A DNA stretch of 64,000 nt from Hyphomonas sp. CY54-11-8 (GCF_000682735.1 NZ_AWFD01000001.1:582568-646567); one strand, 5' to 3'. Positions 1 to 7,840 are shown, counted from the stretch's first letter. Notes: generated by a model not told the origin, from the sequence alone. Numbers and translations: made by a program.

Positions 1-330
1 CGCTGTCTGGTGGCCGCGATACTCCGGGTCGATCACGGCATTGGTGACACACCATGTGCGGATCAGGTCCGGCCGGAGGCTGGCGATGCGCAGCGAGAGG
101 AGCGCGCCCCAGTCGTGGCCGACAAGGTCAATCTTCTGCCCTAGCTTCTCGATCTCTCCGATCAGGTGCGCGGTATAGGCATCCTTGGTACAGGAAAAGC
201 CCTTCGGCAGGGGTGTGCCGAAGCCGGGCAGTGCAGGCGCGAAATACTCAGACGGCTGAAGGCCGAGCGCCGCGACGAGCGGCTTCCAGAGGTGGGGCGT
301 ATCCGGTACGCCGTGGATGAAGACTTTCAT
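1..330 (-). CDS. alpha/beta hydrolase, epoxide hydrolase/haloalkane dehalogenase type (partial)
   Basis: Only the N-terminal 110 residues are in the window; the gene runs off the left edge. It starts MKVFIHGVPDTPHLWKPL, with the HGxP oxyanion-hole motif at once after the first strand. The nucleophile elbow GHDWG lies near residues 71-75. An Asp nucleophile followed by Trp is typical of epoxide hydrolases and haloalkane dehalogenases rather than serine esterases. The ATG lies 3 bases past the stop of the upstream phosphatase gene, so the two are probably co-transcribed. The substrate cannot be told, because the cap domain and the catalytic His are outside the window. Confidence 0.8.
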   Translation of the reverse strand, partial: MKVFIHGVPDTPHLWKPLVAALGLQPSEYFAPALPGFGTPLPKGFSCTKDAYTAHLIGEIEKLGQKIDLVGHDWGALLSLRIASLRPDLIRTWCVTNAVIDPEYRGHQTA

Positions 331-333
331 GGC

Positions 334-1254
334 CTATTCCTCTGCAGGTGGAGGAGCAGGCGGGGGCGCCCAGTCCGTTTCGGGCGGGAACACCTCTTCC
401 ATCGATCCGGCCAGCGACGGGCCGTAAACCGGGTTCGGCAGGATGAACCAGCCATTGCCCCACATCGGGTCGAAGGCCGGGGCGGCGGTCAGCGCCTTGC
501 GCTCCGGCGGGGTGAGCGCCTTGTCATTGAAGAGGTCGGCGATGTCGCCCAGCTGGTCACCCGCCAGGGCGATGACGCAGTAATCGTCAGAGATCATGTA
601 GCGGCGCCCGTCCTTGCCACTGCCTCCGGGGGCGTCGCCGCGCAGGTAAAGTGTCCGGCCGTGGGCGAACTCGCCGAGGCCGGCGGATTTCAGCGTGTCG
701 GCGGAACCCTGGATGTTCGCATTGGAGCGGTTCGTGTTGACGATGATCTCCACCCCAGCATCACGGATGCGCTTGAAAGCATCCTTCACGCCGGGAATGG
801 CGACCGCCTTGCCCGAGCCGGTTTTTTCCCATTCGTCCCAGATGGCGGGATCGAAGCCGACACCGATCCGGGTGAAATAGCCCATGGAGCCGAGGTTCCA
901 GATCAGCGTCTCGTCGGCATCGAAGACGGCGGCGAGCGGCTGGTCGGCATCGCAGGCCAGGAAGTCGGCCGCCTCGGCCGTCGCGCCAGGCGCCAGCACG
1001 ACGCTGGTATTCGGGCGGTTCGCGGCCTTCGCCGCGACATAGGACGCGATGGCGTTCCAGTCCTGCTTCAGCGCGATGCGGGATTCCGCCGAGCCATAGA
1101 GCCATTGCTGGCCCTGGGTGGGGGCGGCAGGGGCCGGTTCCGGGGCCGTCTCGATCACCTTTACGATGACCTTTTCCGTTGGGGCAGGCTCCGGTGGAGC
1201 GGTCTGGCAGGCGGCGAGAAAGGCGATGGTACTGAGGAGAATGCGATGTTTCAT
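334..1254 (-). CDS. HAD-family acid phosphatase lipoprotein (P4/class C type)
   Basis: 306 residues from the chosen ATG, which begins a lipoprotein signal (MKHRILLSTIAFLAAC). An ATG six codons upstream is in frame but would put charged residues before the signal. A Pro/Glu-rich linker follows the lipobox. HAD motif I is DADETLIWN, motif II VNTNRSN, and motif III GDQLGDIADLFND. The DxDET form of motif I marks the lipoprotein e(P4)/class C acid phosphatases, which remove phosphate from nucleotides or other small esters at the cell surface. It is divergent from the nitronate monooxygenase gene and sits just upstream of the alpha/beta hydrolase. The natural substrate is not evident. Confidence 0.85.
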   Translation of the reverse strand: MKHRILLSTIAFLAACQTAPPEPAPTEKVIVKVIETAPEPAPAAPTQGQQWLYGSAESRIALKQDWNAIASYVAAKAANRPNTSVVLAPGATAEAADFLACDADQPLAAVFDADETLIWNLGSMGYFTRIGVGFDPAIWDEWEKTGSGKAVAIPGVKDAFKRIRDAGVEIIVNTNRSNANIQGSADTLKSAGLGEFAHGRTLYLRGDAPGGSGKDGRRYMISDDYCVIALAGDQLGDIADLFNDKALTPPERKALTAAPAFDPMWGNGWFILPNPVYGPSLAGSMEEVFPPETDWAPPPAPPPAEE

Positions 1255-1396
1255 GGCGCATTTGTCCTTCAATCCGGCGGAGAAGTCTATCGCGCTCTCG
1301 CGACAATGGGCCGGGAAGGTTCCCTTTCGTCACTCTTGCCGGGGCGGGCCCGTTCGGCCATGGATATTGGCAAACCGTGACCGGAGGAGACGATCC

Positions 1397-2386
1397 ATGA
1401 AAACCAAGATCACTGAAATGTTCGGCATCGAACGCCCCATCGTCCAGGGCGGCATGCACTATGTCGGCTTTGCCGAAATGGCAGCCGCTGTGTCCAATGC
1501 CGGCGGCCTCGGGATCATCACTGCGCTGACGCAGAAGACCCCGGCGGACCTCGCCAACGAGATCGCCCGCTGCAAGGACATGACCGACAAGCCGTTCGGC
1601 GTGAACATCACCTTCCTGCCTTCAACCACGCCGCCGGACTATCCGGGCATCGTCGAGGCCGTGATCAAGGGCGGCGTCAAAGTGGTGGAAACCGCCGGCA
1701 ATAACCCGTCCGCGGTTCTGCCCGCGCTTCAGGGCGCCGGCATCAAGGTGATCCACAAATGTACCGCCGTGCGCCACGCTCTGAAGGCCCAGTCGATCGG
1801 CTGCGATGCCGTTTCAGTCGACGGCTTCGAATGCGGCGGCCACCCGGGCGAAGACGATGTGCCGAACTTCATCCTGCTGCCGCGCGCAGCCGATGAGCTG
1901 GAAATCCCGTTCATCTCTTCCGGCGGCATGGCCGATGGCCGCTCGCTGGTCGCCTCGCTCGCCATGGGCGCGCAGGGCATGAACATGGGCACGCGCTTCA
2001 TCGCCACGAAGGAAGCGCCGGTGCACGAGAACGTGAAACAGGCCATCGTTGCCGCGTCCGAGCTCGACACGCGCCTCGTCATGCGCCCGCTGCGCAACAC
2101 CGAACGTGTGCTGAACAATGCCGGCGTCGAGCGACTGCTGGCAAAAGAGAAGGAACTCGGTTCCAACATCAAGTTCGAGGATATCATCGCCGAAGTCGCC
2201 GGTGTCTATCCGAAAATCATGGTGGAAGGCGAAATGGATGCGGGCGCCTGGAGCTGCGGCATGGTCGCAGGCCTGATCCACGACATCCCGACTGTCCAGG
2301 AACTGATGGACCGGATCATGAAGGAAGCCGAAGACATCATCTCCGGCACGCTCGCCGGCATGCTGGCAGGCAAGGTTCCGGCCTGA
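1397..2386 (+). CDS. nitronate monooxygenase (2-nitropropane dioxygenase family)
   Basis: 329 residues, an FMN-dependent TIM barrel. The start has a good ribosome site (GGAGGA about 9 bases before the ATG). Family signs are the N-terminal IVQGGMHYVGFAEMAAAVSN, the AGGLGII turn, SVDGFECGGHPGEDD in the middle, and the FMN phosphate-binding FISSGGMADGRS followed by GAQGMNMGTRFIAT. The family oxidises alkyl nitronates such as propionate 3-nitronate to carbonyl and nitrite, a detoxification role. Distant relatives include enoyl-ACP reductase FabK, but the GGHPGE stretch favours nitronate monooxygenase. It is probably monocistronic or paired with the small lipoprotein gene 5 bases downstream. Confidence 0.88.
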   Translation: MKTKITEMFGIERPIVQGGMHYVGFAEMAAAVSNAGGLGIITALTQKTPADLANEIARCKDMTDKPFGVNITFLPSTTPPDYPGIVEAVIKGGVKVVETAGNNPSAVLPALQGAGIKVIHKCTAVRHALKAQSIGCDAVSVDGFECGGHPGEDDVPNFILLPRAADELEIPFISSGGMADGRSLVASLAMGAQGMNMGTRFIATKEAPVHENVKQAIVAASELDTRLVMRPLRNTERVLNNAGVERLLAKEKELGSNIKFEDIIAEVAGVYPKIMVEGEMDAGAWSCGMVAGLIHDIPTVQELMDRIMKEAEDIISGTLAGMLAGKVPA

Positions 2387-2391
2387 TCCGC

Positions 2392-2838
2392 ATGGGGTGG
2401 GGAAAATTGAAAACATCCGCCAGCCTGCTGGCCGGGCTCGCACTTGCGACCTGTGCCAGCACGCCGGTGGAGGAACCGGCCAGACAGACAGACAACGTGC
2501 TTGCCATGTGTCAGAAGATGACCGCTGATGATGCGGGCCTGACCGAGCGATTGGCCCGGGACGGCGCTGACCTCGATGATTTCTGCGCCTGCTTCGTCAC
2601 CGTAGAGGCCGGTCTCGACGGGGAAACGCGTCTCCAAACAATTGCGCTGATGACGAAGATCATCGAGATGCGGGACGGGACAGATCTCACCACCGAGGAT
2701 GTCGCCGAACTGATTGAGGATGATCGGGACGGCAGCCTCTATGGCTTTCCGGAAGAATTCCTGAAACAGGGCGCTCAACCGCTTGAGGATTCGCTGACCA
2801 AGGCGAGGCGAAACCCGGAGAGTTGCCGCGCGTCCTAG
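2392..2838 (+). CDS. hypothetical small lipoprotein
   Basis: 148 residues. The N-terminus is a lipoprotein signal ending LAGLALATC, so the mature protein would be lipidated at Cys-21. The mature part is acidic and predicted helical, with four further Cys (two close together as CAC); I recognise no family. The gene starts 5 bases after the nitronate monooxygenase stop. Its stop codon overlaps, tail to tail, the stop of the selD remnant on the other strand. Confidence 0.65.
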   Translation: MGWGKLKTSASLLAGLALATCASTPVEEPARQTDNVLAMCQKMTADDAGLTERLARDGADLDDFCACFVTVEAGLDGETRLQTIALMTKIIEMRDGTDLTTEDVAELIEDDRDGSLYGFPEEFLKQGAQPLEDSLTKARRNPESCRAS

Positions 2839-3524
2839 ACGACGCTCACGCCCGGTGCGCCAGCTTCTACCCGCCCGACAATGGCGGCGCCGTCATGGCC
2901 GTGGCGTGCGAAAAGGGCGAGCACATCGCCTGCCGCATCCGGCGCGCAGGAGACGAGCAGGCCGCCGCTTGTCTGCGGGTCGCAGAGCAGGTCGCGCTCG
3001 GTCTCTGACATCTCGCCGCTGACCATGTGTTTCACTGAGTCCCAGTTGCGGCCCGAGGCGCCGGTCCTCACGCCGTCTTCGGCAAGTTGCCGCGCGCCGT
3101 CGAACATGGGTACCTTCGCCTTCTCGATCACCAGCGACACGCCTGCGCCGCGCGCCATTTCGCTGCCATGGCCGAGGAGGCCGAAGCCCGTCACGTCCGT
3201 GGCGGCGTGCACGCCGTCCATGGAGGAAAGGTCCGTACCCGGCGTGTTGAGGCGTGTCGTTGAGGCGATCATTTCCTCATAGTGCGCGGGTTCCAGGATC
3301 TCCCGCTTCAGGGCCGCGGAATAGATGCCGATGCCGAGCGGCTTGCCGAGGATCAGCACGTCACCTGCTTTTGCATTCGAGTTCATCAGGATGCGGGCCG
3401 GGTCGACAAGTCCCATGGCGACGAGGCCATAAATCGGTTCGGCCGCGTCGATGGAATGCCCGCCCGCGATAGGCGCGCCGGCCGTCTCCGCAACCGATTG
3501 CCCGCCTGCGAGGATGGCGCGGAT
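2835..3524 (-). pseudogene. selD: selenide, water dikinase (selenophosphate synthetase), 5'-truncated remnant
   Basis: About 230 codons match the C-terminal two thirds of SelD with good conservation: APIAGGHSIDAAEPIYGL, GDVLILGKPLGIGIYSAAL, HAATDVTGFGLLGHGSEMA and LLCDPQTSGGLLVS. In frame upstream, homology ends at a TGA (3525-3527). Beyond it none of the three frames resembles SelD. The missing roughly 110 residues would hold the catalytic Cys/Sec, the essential Lys and most of the ATP and metal ligands. A shorter protein could start at the in-frame ATG at 3416 but could not be a working SelD. The remaining part has no frameshift, so the deletion looks recent. A sequencing or assembly artefact at the junction is possible. 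Confidence 0.82.
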
Positions 3525-3630
3525 TCAGCCATCGGGCGTGACGCGGGTGGGGAATGATCAACAGAGGGCAAAATCCGGCTACGCCATGACCACGCATGAC
3601 CATACCGGACTATAGGCGACTAGGCCGGAC

Positions 3631-4440
3631 TTAGACCGCGGCGGGCTCGAGCAGGGCGAGGGCCTGGTCCATGAGAGCGTCGCTGGCCGTGCACAGGACC
3701 TGTCCGCCGAGGCTGGCGGGGGCGCCGGTCCAGTCTGTCGCGTGGCCGCCTGCGCCGGTGATCACCGGGATCAGGGCCGCGACGTCCCAGGCCTGAAGGC
3801 CGGTCTCCGCCACCAGATGCACGGTGCCCCCGGCAAGGCGGGCATAGGCATAGGCATCGAGGCCGTAGCGCGCGAGGCGTGAGGCGCCGCGAAGCTCTGA
3901 CCATGCCTGCTGTTCCGGGCCTGTCAGGATGAACGGGTCGGTCGTGGAGATCACGGCTTCCGACAGCGACGGGATGTCCGACACTCTCAGCGGGCTGCGT
4001 CCGCCGGGCGTCTGCAGCACCGCGCCGCCCGGCCAGCCGATATAGCGCTCGCCCAGAACCGGCTGGTCGATCACGCCGATCACGGGGAAGCCCAGCGGGT
4101 CCACCAGAGAGATCAGCGTGGTCCAGACCGGCAGGCCGGCGACGAAGGCGCGTGTGCCATCGACCGGGTCGAGCACCCAGCGCCAACCGGAAGAGGAGGG
4201 AGACTCTCCGAATTCTTCGCCGGTGATGCCGTGCTGCGGGCGTTCCTGGGCAATGATGTCGCGCATGGCCTTTTCGGCGGCGCGGTCTGCCTCGGTCACC
4301 GGGTCGTAGGACTGACCGGCGGCGGCTTTGTTGTCGATGCTGTTGAGTGCACGAAAATGCGGCCGGATCGCTGACCAGGCCGCATCGGCAAGACGATTCG
4401 CGAGCGCGAGATCTTCGTCGAGATTGAAATCAGGGCTCAT
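3631..4440 (-). CDS. inositol monophosphatase family, histidinol-phosphatase (HisN)-like
   Basis: 269 residues from the ATG at 4440 (MSPDFNLDEDLALAN); an ATG 12 codons upstream is also open. Metal-binding motifs of the IMPase fold are in order: DPVTEADRAAE, then GEEFGE, then WVLDPVDGTRAFVAG, and later AWDVAALIPVITGAGG. The form GEEFG plus the TRAFVAGLP stretch resembles the HisN group, which removes phosphate from histidinol phosphate in actinobacteria and many alphaproteobacteria. Fructose-1,6- or inositol-phosphate activity cannot be excluded. No other his genes are nearby. Its 3' end is about 100 bases from the truncated end of selD. Confidence 0.8.
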   Translation of the reverse strand: MSPDFNLDEDLALANRLADAAWSAIRPHFRALNSIDNKAAAGQSYDPVTEADRAAEKAMRDIIAQERPQHGITGEEFGESPSSSGWRWVLDPVDGTRAFVAGLPVWTTLISLVDPLGFPVIGVIDQPVLGERYIGWPGGAVLQTPGGRSPLRVSDIPSLSEAVISTTDPFILTGPEQQAWSELRGASRLARYGLDAYAYARLAGGTVHLVAETGLQAWDVAALIPVITGAGGHATDWTGAPASLGGQVLCTASDALMDQALALLEPAAV

Positions 4441-4497
4441 GCGACCAGCTAGGCCCCAAGCAGCCCGGCCGGTCAAGCATGTAAAAGTAAAGCCGGA

Positions 4498-4893
4498 TCA
4501 GGCGGCGCCGTGACCGGATGTGTCGCCTTCAAGCGCCTTTGCCAGTTCCAGCAGCCGACGGCGCGGACGCTCGTCGAGGCGGTAATAGGCGCGGACCAGC
4601 TCCAGCGTTTCTTTCTGGCTGAGGATATCGCTTTCGAGGCGCTCGGCATCGTTTGCAGCATCCGGTGCGCCGCTGGCGGGCATGCCGTCGAAGAAATACT
4701 GGACCGACACGTTCATCGCCTTGGCCAGTTCGAAGAGGCGCGACGCCGTGATACGGTTGGCACCGCACTCGTATTTCTGGATCTGCTGGAAGCGCACGCC
4801 CACCTGGGTCGCTAGGTCTTGCTGGGTCATGCCCAGCAGACGGCGGCGGCGGCGAAGGCGTTTGCCAACGTGCAGGTCTGTTTCATCAGCCAT
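4498..4893 (-). CDS. XRE/Cro-family transcriptional regulator
   Basis: 131 residues from the ATG at 4893, preceded by GGAG 7 bases upstream. A much longer open frame extends upstream but has no family similarity. The helix-turn-helix covers about residues 10-65 (MTQQDLATQVGVRFQQIQKY, then NRITASRLFELAKAMNVS). A linker and a C-terminal helical part (LVRAYYRLDERPRRRLLELA) follow. This two-part layout is common in small alphaproteobacterial regulators of the SinR/HipB type. Two short inverted repeats upstream (4921-4935, 4945-4968) could be its own operators. Target genes are not evident. Confidence 0.85.
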   Translation of the reverse strand: MADETDLHVGKRLRRRRRLLGMTQQDLATQVGVRFQQIQKYECGANRITASRLFELAKAMNVSVQYFFDGMPASGAPDAANDAERLESDILSQKETLELVRAYYRLDERPRRRLLELAKALEGDTSGHGAA

Positions 4894-4920
4894 GTGTTTA
4901 CTCCGGGCGGTCTCTGCATG

Positions 4921-4968
4921 GGACAGGAGGTGTCCCGTTTCGGTGTTTGCAGCGAACGTCTCGCAAAC
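4921..4968. promoter_or_regulatory. two inverted repeats upstream of the XRE regulator
   Basis: GGACA-N5-TGTCC (4921-4935) and GTTTGC-N12-GCAAAC (4945-4968) lie 28-75 bases upstream of the XRE start codon. Either could bind a dimeric HTH protein. That they are operators is inference. Confidence 0.35.
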
Positions 4969-4986
4969 GGTGTGCCGGGAGGCATG

Positions 4987-5010
4987 ACTGCCCAAATCCC
5001 GGGCAGTTTT
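4987..5010 (+). terminator. hairpin with T-run in the XRE/sRNA intergenic region
   Basis: ACTGCCC-N7-GGGCAGT followed by TTT reads as a weak intrinsic terminator on +. No + strand gene ends here, so it may instead be structure in the XRE leader, or a second regulatory palindrome. Confidence 0.35.
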
Positions 5011-5041
5011 ATGAAAGTTCATACCTGCGGCAGCCTGTCCC

Positions 5042-5070
5042 TTGCTCGTTTGTGCATCGCAGCATAAATC
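5042..5070 (+). promoter_or_regulatory. candidate sigma-70-type promoter for the sRNA
   Basis: TTGCTC at 5042-5047 and TAAATC at 5065-5070 are 17 bases apart. They would place the start of transcription near 5076-5078, just where the first hairpin of the candidate RNA begins. The hexamers are imperfect, so this rests mainly on position. Confidence 0.4.
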
Positions 5071-5075
5071 TGGTC

Positions 5076-5153
5076 TTGCACTTCGGTGCAGACGCCTCTG
5101 GCGTTTCCTCCCTTTGACTTCAAGGCCGCGCTTCACAGCGCGGCCCTTTTTTT
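5076..5153 (+). ncRNA. candidate small regulatory RNA, three hairpins, exposed CCUCCC
   Basis: About 78 nt. Hairpin 1 is TGCAC-TTCG-GTGCA (5077-5090), a UUCG tetraloop. Hairpin 2 is ACGCC-TCT-GGCGT (5092-5104). A single-stranded stretch TTTCCTCCCTTTGACTT (5104-5120) follows and holds CCUCCC, complementary to Shine-Dalgarno sequences. The last element is a perfect 8-bp terminator stem (5124-5145) with seven T. No open frame explains this. The design resembles anti-SD sRNAs of alphaproteobacteria, but I cannot assign it to a named family. It lies 183 bases from the XRE gene and is divergent from it. Confidence 0.6.
5124..5153 (+). terminator. intrinsic terminator
   Basis: GGCCGCGC-TTCACA-GCGCGGCC, a perfect 8-bp stem, then C and seven T. 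This is the strongest canonical terminator in the window. It belongs to the candidate sRNA, since no protein gene precedes it on +. Confidence 0.85.
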
Positions 5154-5376
5154 GTTCAAAGCCTATTTTCACTGTTTTTATTTGAATTTTACCGGAATTT
5201 TCAGGCGGTTTGCCTGAGTTCCACAGCCCAGACAGGCGTGGTGGACATTCCGGCCCGCCGAATGCGGCTGTTAACCACGAAACCGGATGCCGTCCCGGAA
5301 TTCTATTTGAGCCGTGCAAAGCTGCCATGCCAGGTTGCATGGGCGGTTTTTCGCAAAAACGGGCGTAGGTGAAAAA
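5154..5376. other. AT-richer intergenic stretch without recognisable genes
   Basis: 223 bases between the sRNA terminator and the end of the N-formylglutamate amidohydrolase gene. It is clearly more AT-rich than its surroundings. A CCATGC-N6-GCATGG hairpin lies near 5327-5344 and could end the amidohydrolase transcript. A TTAACC also occurs near 5271. I see no coding signal on either strand. Confidence 0.5.
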
Positions 5377-6282
5377 TTACACCTTTGGCAGAATCAGCGC
5401 CGTATCCAGCAAATTGGAGATGACAACCTCAATGGCCCCGGCGACGTCGTCAAACCGGTCGAGGCGCTCGACGGAATGCTCATCCATGTACAGCCCGCGA
5501 TTGATCTCGATCTGGAGGGCGTGGACGCCGCGCCGAGGCTTGCCATAGCGCCTTGTCGTGTAGCCGCCGGCATAGGGCGCGTTGCGCGCCACGCTGAAAC
5601 CAAGTTCACGGAAGGCCCGTTCGGCGCGGCTGGTCAGGCGCGGATCGCAGGAGGCGCCGAACCGGTCCCCCAAGACAATGTCGGCCAGCGCGCGGCGGCC
5701 CGGCTGGACGGACGGCATGGAATGGCAGTCGATCAGCACCGCATGGCCATGGATATCCCTGAGGGCGGCGAGTTCGTCGCCAAGGCAGGCATGATAGGCA
5801 TCGTGAATGTGGCGGAGGCGGGCCTCGCCTTCGTCGGGGGTCAACCTGCGGCTGTAAATCTCGACCCCGCCGGCGGCGACACGGGGCAGGCAGCCAAGGC
5901 CGGCCTCGACCCGGGCCGTCGGCATCCCGCAGGCGCGCGGCGGCGGGCCGTCGAACATGGAGGCGTCGAGCTCCCGCGGGTCGCGATTGAGGTCGGCGAC
6001 CGAGCGGCCGTACCGCGCAGCCAGCAGGCTCGCCCCTGCATCCGGCGCAGACCCGAACAATTCTTCGATGAAGGCATCTTCGGTGCGGCGCAGATCCATC
6101 ACCGGAACCCTCAGCACTTCCAGCATGCTTTCAGGATATAGAGAGCCGGAATGCGGGGAGGCGAACAGGAAAGGCGCCTGCGGTCCGGCCGGCCGGGTCA
6201 GCGTGTAGGGCGGCTCGAAACTCTCCGCCCCAAACGGGCCGGTCCTGACCGGTAAAGGGGAAAGGGGCGGGGTCGGGCGCAT
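5377..6282 (-). CDS. N-formylglutamate amidohydrolase family protein
   Basis: 301 residues from the ATG at 6282 (MRPTPPLSPL); an upstream in-frame ATG at 6381 is less likely. Family motifs are FLFASPHSGSLYP (metal-binding His with SGxxYP), RRTEDAFIEELF, SVADLNRDPRELD, DCHSMPS with the second metal ligand region, GGYTTRRYGKP, and HALQIEINRGLYMDE near the C-terminus. The family hydrolyses N-formyl-glutamate to glutamate and formate, the last step of one histidine-degradation route. Stand-alone members may act on other N-acyl amino acids. No other hut genes are here, so the physiological substrate is open. Confidence 0.88.
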   Translation of the reverse strand: MRPTPPLSPLPVRTGPFGAESFEPPYTLTRPAGPQAPFLFASPHSGSLYPESMLEVLRVPVMDLRRTEDAFIEELFGSAPDAGASLLAARYGRSVADLNRDPRELDASMFDGPPPRACGMPTARVEAGLGCLPRVAAGGVEIYSRRLTPDEGEARLRHIHDAYHACLGDELAALRDIHGHAVLIDCHSMPSVQPGRRALADIVLGDRFGASCDPRLTSRAERAFRELGFSVARNAPYAGGYTTRRYGKPRRGVHALQIEINRGLYMDEHSVERLDRFDDVAGAIEVVISNLLDTALILPKV

Positions 6283-6443
6283 CGCACCTATCGTTTGCCT
6301 GTTCGTGGCAAGGTCAAGCCCCTCACGGCGTCTTGGGCAGCGGCAAGGTAAAAAAGACAGGCCAAATTTCGCAAAATTCACCCATGATTTACCCGGATCA
6401 CTGTTTATGCTTAGGCTTGTAGGACGGACGAAGGGGGCCCCGG

Positions 6444-6803
6444 GTGACCAAGATCCTGTTGGCTGAAGATGATGATTCCATGCGCGCCTTCCTGGCCGCG
6501 GCGCTGCGCCGTGCCAGCCATGAGGTGCAGGACTATGCGGACGGCGAAACGGCGCTGGCCGCGCTGGAGCGTGAAGTCTTCGACCTTTTGCTGACCGACA
6601 TTGTGATGCCGGGCCTCGATGGCATTGAACTCGCCCGCCGCGGCGCGGAGCTCGACCCGGCCATGAAGATCGTCTTCATCACAGGTTTTGCCGCTGTGGC
6701 ACTGTCGTCCGGCTCGCCAACGCCGGCGGGGGCAAAAGTGCTGTCGAAGCCGTTCCACCTCCGCGAAATCGTCGAGGAAGTCGACAAGGTGATGGCCGCC
6801 TGA
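6444..6803 (+). CDS. cpdR: single-domain response regulator CpdR
   Basis: 119 residues, a receiver domain only. It starts at a GTG preceded by AAGGGGG. Acidic pocket EDDD is at residues 8-11, the phospho-acceptor Asp is in LLLTDIVMPGLDGIELA, the switch Thr is in IVFITGFAAVAL, and the conserved Lys is in VLSKPFHLREIVEEVDKVM. The length and the KPFHLREIVEEV ending fit CpdR of Caulobacterales and Rhizobiales. Unphosphorylated CpdR takes the ClpXP protease to the cell pole and promotes turnover of CtrA and other substrates; CckA/ChpT controls its phosphorylation. This links the window to the CtrA cell-cycle circuit. It is monocistronic, with a hairpin after it. Confidence 0.88.
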   Translation: MTKILLAEDDDSMRAFLAAALRRASHEVQDYADGETALAALEREVFDLLLTDIVMPGLDGIELARRGAELDPAMKIVFITGFAAVALSSGSPTPAGAKVLSKPFHLREIVEEVDKVMAA

Positions 6804-6842
6804 GGGCCGGCGTTTCCGGAAATCGGCCCTGAAAACGACTTG

Positions 6843-6862
6843 GCCCGGTCTTGAAACCGGGC
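6843..6862 (+). terminator. hairpin after cpdR
   Basis: GCCCGGT-N6-ACCGGGC followed by ATTTTC lies 40 bases after the cpdR stop. The T-run is short. Confidence 0.55.
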
Positions 6863-6876
6863 ATTTTCATACCCAT

Positions 6877-6909
6877 CGTTACAATATTGGTGAGGCCAAT
6901 ATCGTAACG
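6877..6909. promoter_or_regulatory. palindromic operator of the TetR gene
   Basis: CGTTACAATATTGG-TGAGG-CCAATATCGTAACG: 14-base arms with one mismatch around a 5-base centre, ending 17 bases before the TetR start codon. TetR proteins usually bind such palindromes in their own promoter, so autoregulation is likely. No divergent gene shares it. Confidence 0.8.
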
Positions 6910-6926
6910 CATGGAGAAAATGCCCC

Positions 6927-7592
6927 ATGGCCGAGACTATCCCCACACCCCGCCGCGGGCGCCCTCGCAGTTTCGATGCGCACGAAGTGCTGCAGCAGGT
7001 TCAGGACGCCTTCTGGAAAGGCGGCTTCGAGGGCACGTCCATCGACGACCTGACCGGCGCGACGGGCCTCAACCGACCGAGCCTCTATGGCGCCTTCGGC
7101 GACAAGCATGCGCTCTACCTTCAGGCCCTGCGGCAATACCGTGAGTCCACGCTGGACGCAGGCCGGCAGATCCTGGAAGACGCGCCGACCCTGCGCACCG
7201 CGCTGGAGGATATCTACCGCGCCGCCATCCGTATTTACATGGGAGATGATGACGGCCGTGGCTGTTTCGTTTCCAGCACGGCGCCGCCTGAAGCGGTGCA
7301 CGATACGTCCGTCCGGCGGGAACTCTCTGCCATGAATGACGGCTTGGATGGCCATTTCGAAGCCCGCATTGCCCGCGCCCAGGCGGAAGGGGAGGTGTGC
7401 ACCGCCCTGCCGCCGGACGAGGCGGCACGCATCGCGTCTGCCGTGCTGCATTCCCTGTCTGTCCGTGCGCGGGCAGGGGCCTCGAAACGGGCACTGCACG
7501 CGCTTGCGCAAAGCGCCGTGGACCTGCTGGCGAAGGCGCCGGAAACAGGGAGTGAATCCGGGAGCGAACCCGGCAACAGCACAGGTGGCTGA
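6927..7592 (+). CDS. TetR/AcrR-family transcriptional regulator
   Basis: 221 residues. The N-terminal HTH (residues about 8-60) reads RGRPRSFDAHEVLQQVQDAF, then GFEGTSIDDLTGATGLNRPS and LYGAFGDKHALYLQALRQY, typical for the family. The C-terminal ligand domain carries the CFVSST stretch seen in a TetR subgroup whose targets are often quinone- or electrophile-related redox genes. Helices there are otherwise unspecific. The start ATG is 17 bases after a near-perfect 14-base-arm palindrome. No regulated partner gene adjoins; downstream are tRNAs. Confidence 0.88.
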   Translation: MAETIPTPRRGRPRSFDAHEVLQQVQDAFWKGGFEGTSIDDLTGATGLNRPSLYGAFGDKHALYLQALRQYRESTLDAGRQILEDAPTLRTALEDIYRAAIRIYMGDDDGRGCFVSSTAPPEAVHDTSVRRELSAMNDGLDGHFEARIARAQAEGEVCTALPPDEAARIASAVLHSLSVRARAGASKRALHALAQSAVDLLAKAPETGSESGSEPGNSTGG

Positions 7593-7598
7593 AGACGC

Positions 7599-7627
7599 TT
7601 GACGCAGGCGCGCCGATTGTCCATTAC
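7599..7627 (+). promoter_or_regulatory. promoter of tRNA-Val
   Basis: TTGACG at 7599-7604, a 17-base spacer, then CATTAC at 7622-7627. It lies 35 bases before the mature tRNA end and is followed by a GC-rich stretch, as is common for stable RNA promoters. Confidence 0.5.
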
Positions 7628-7661
7628 CCACGCTTCCTGACGGGGCAAACAGCTCCCGGAC

Positions 7662-7736
<75 letters not shown>

Positions 7737-7840
7737 TTCTCTCTGAAAATCTGGTTTGATAGCCCGGCAGGGGCTGCATCCGTATTTCGCGTTGACGCCC
7801 TGGCGATCAGCGCTTCTGCAATTCCCAGATCCCGGACAAT

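Noticed and set aside
3525..3527. In-frame TGA in selD as a selenocysteine codon
   Set aside because: The Sec of SelD lies near residue 17, not at about 110. Homology stops at this TGA and upstream codons do not resemble SelD, so it is not a recoded codon inside an intact gene.
4945..5010. CRISPR-like or attachment-site repeat next to the XRE gene
   Set aside because: The inverted repeats are single, short and not repeated. No integrase or phage gene is nearby, and the tRNA genes show no duplicated 3' end.
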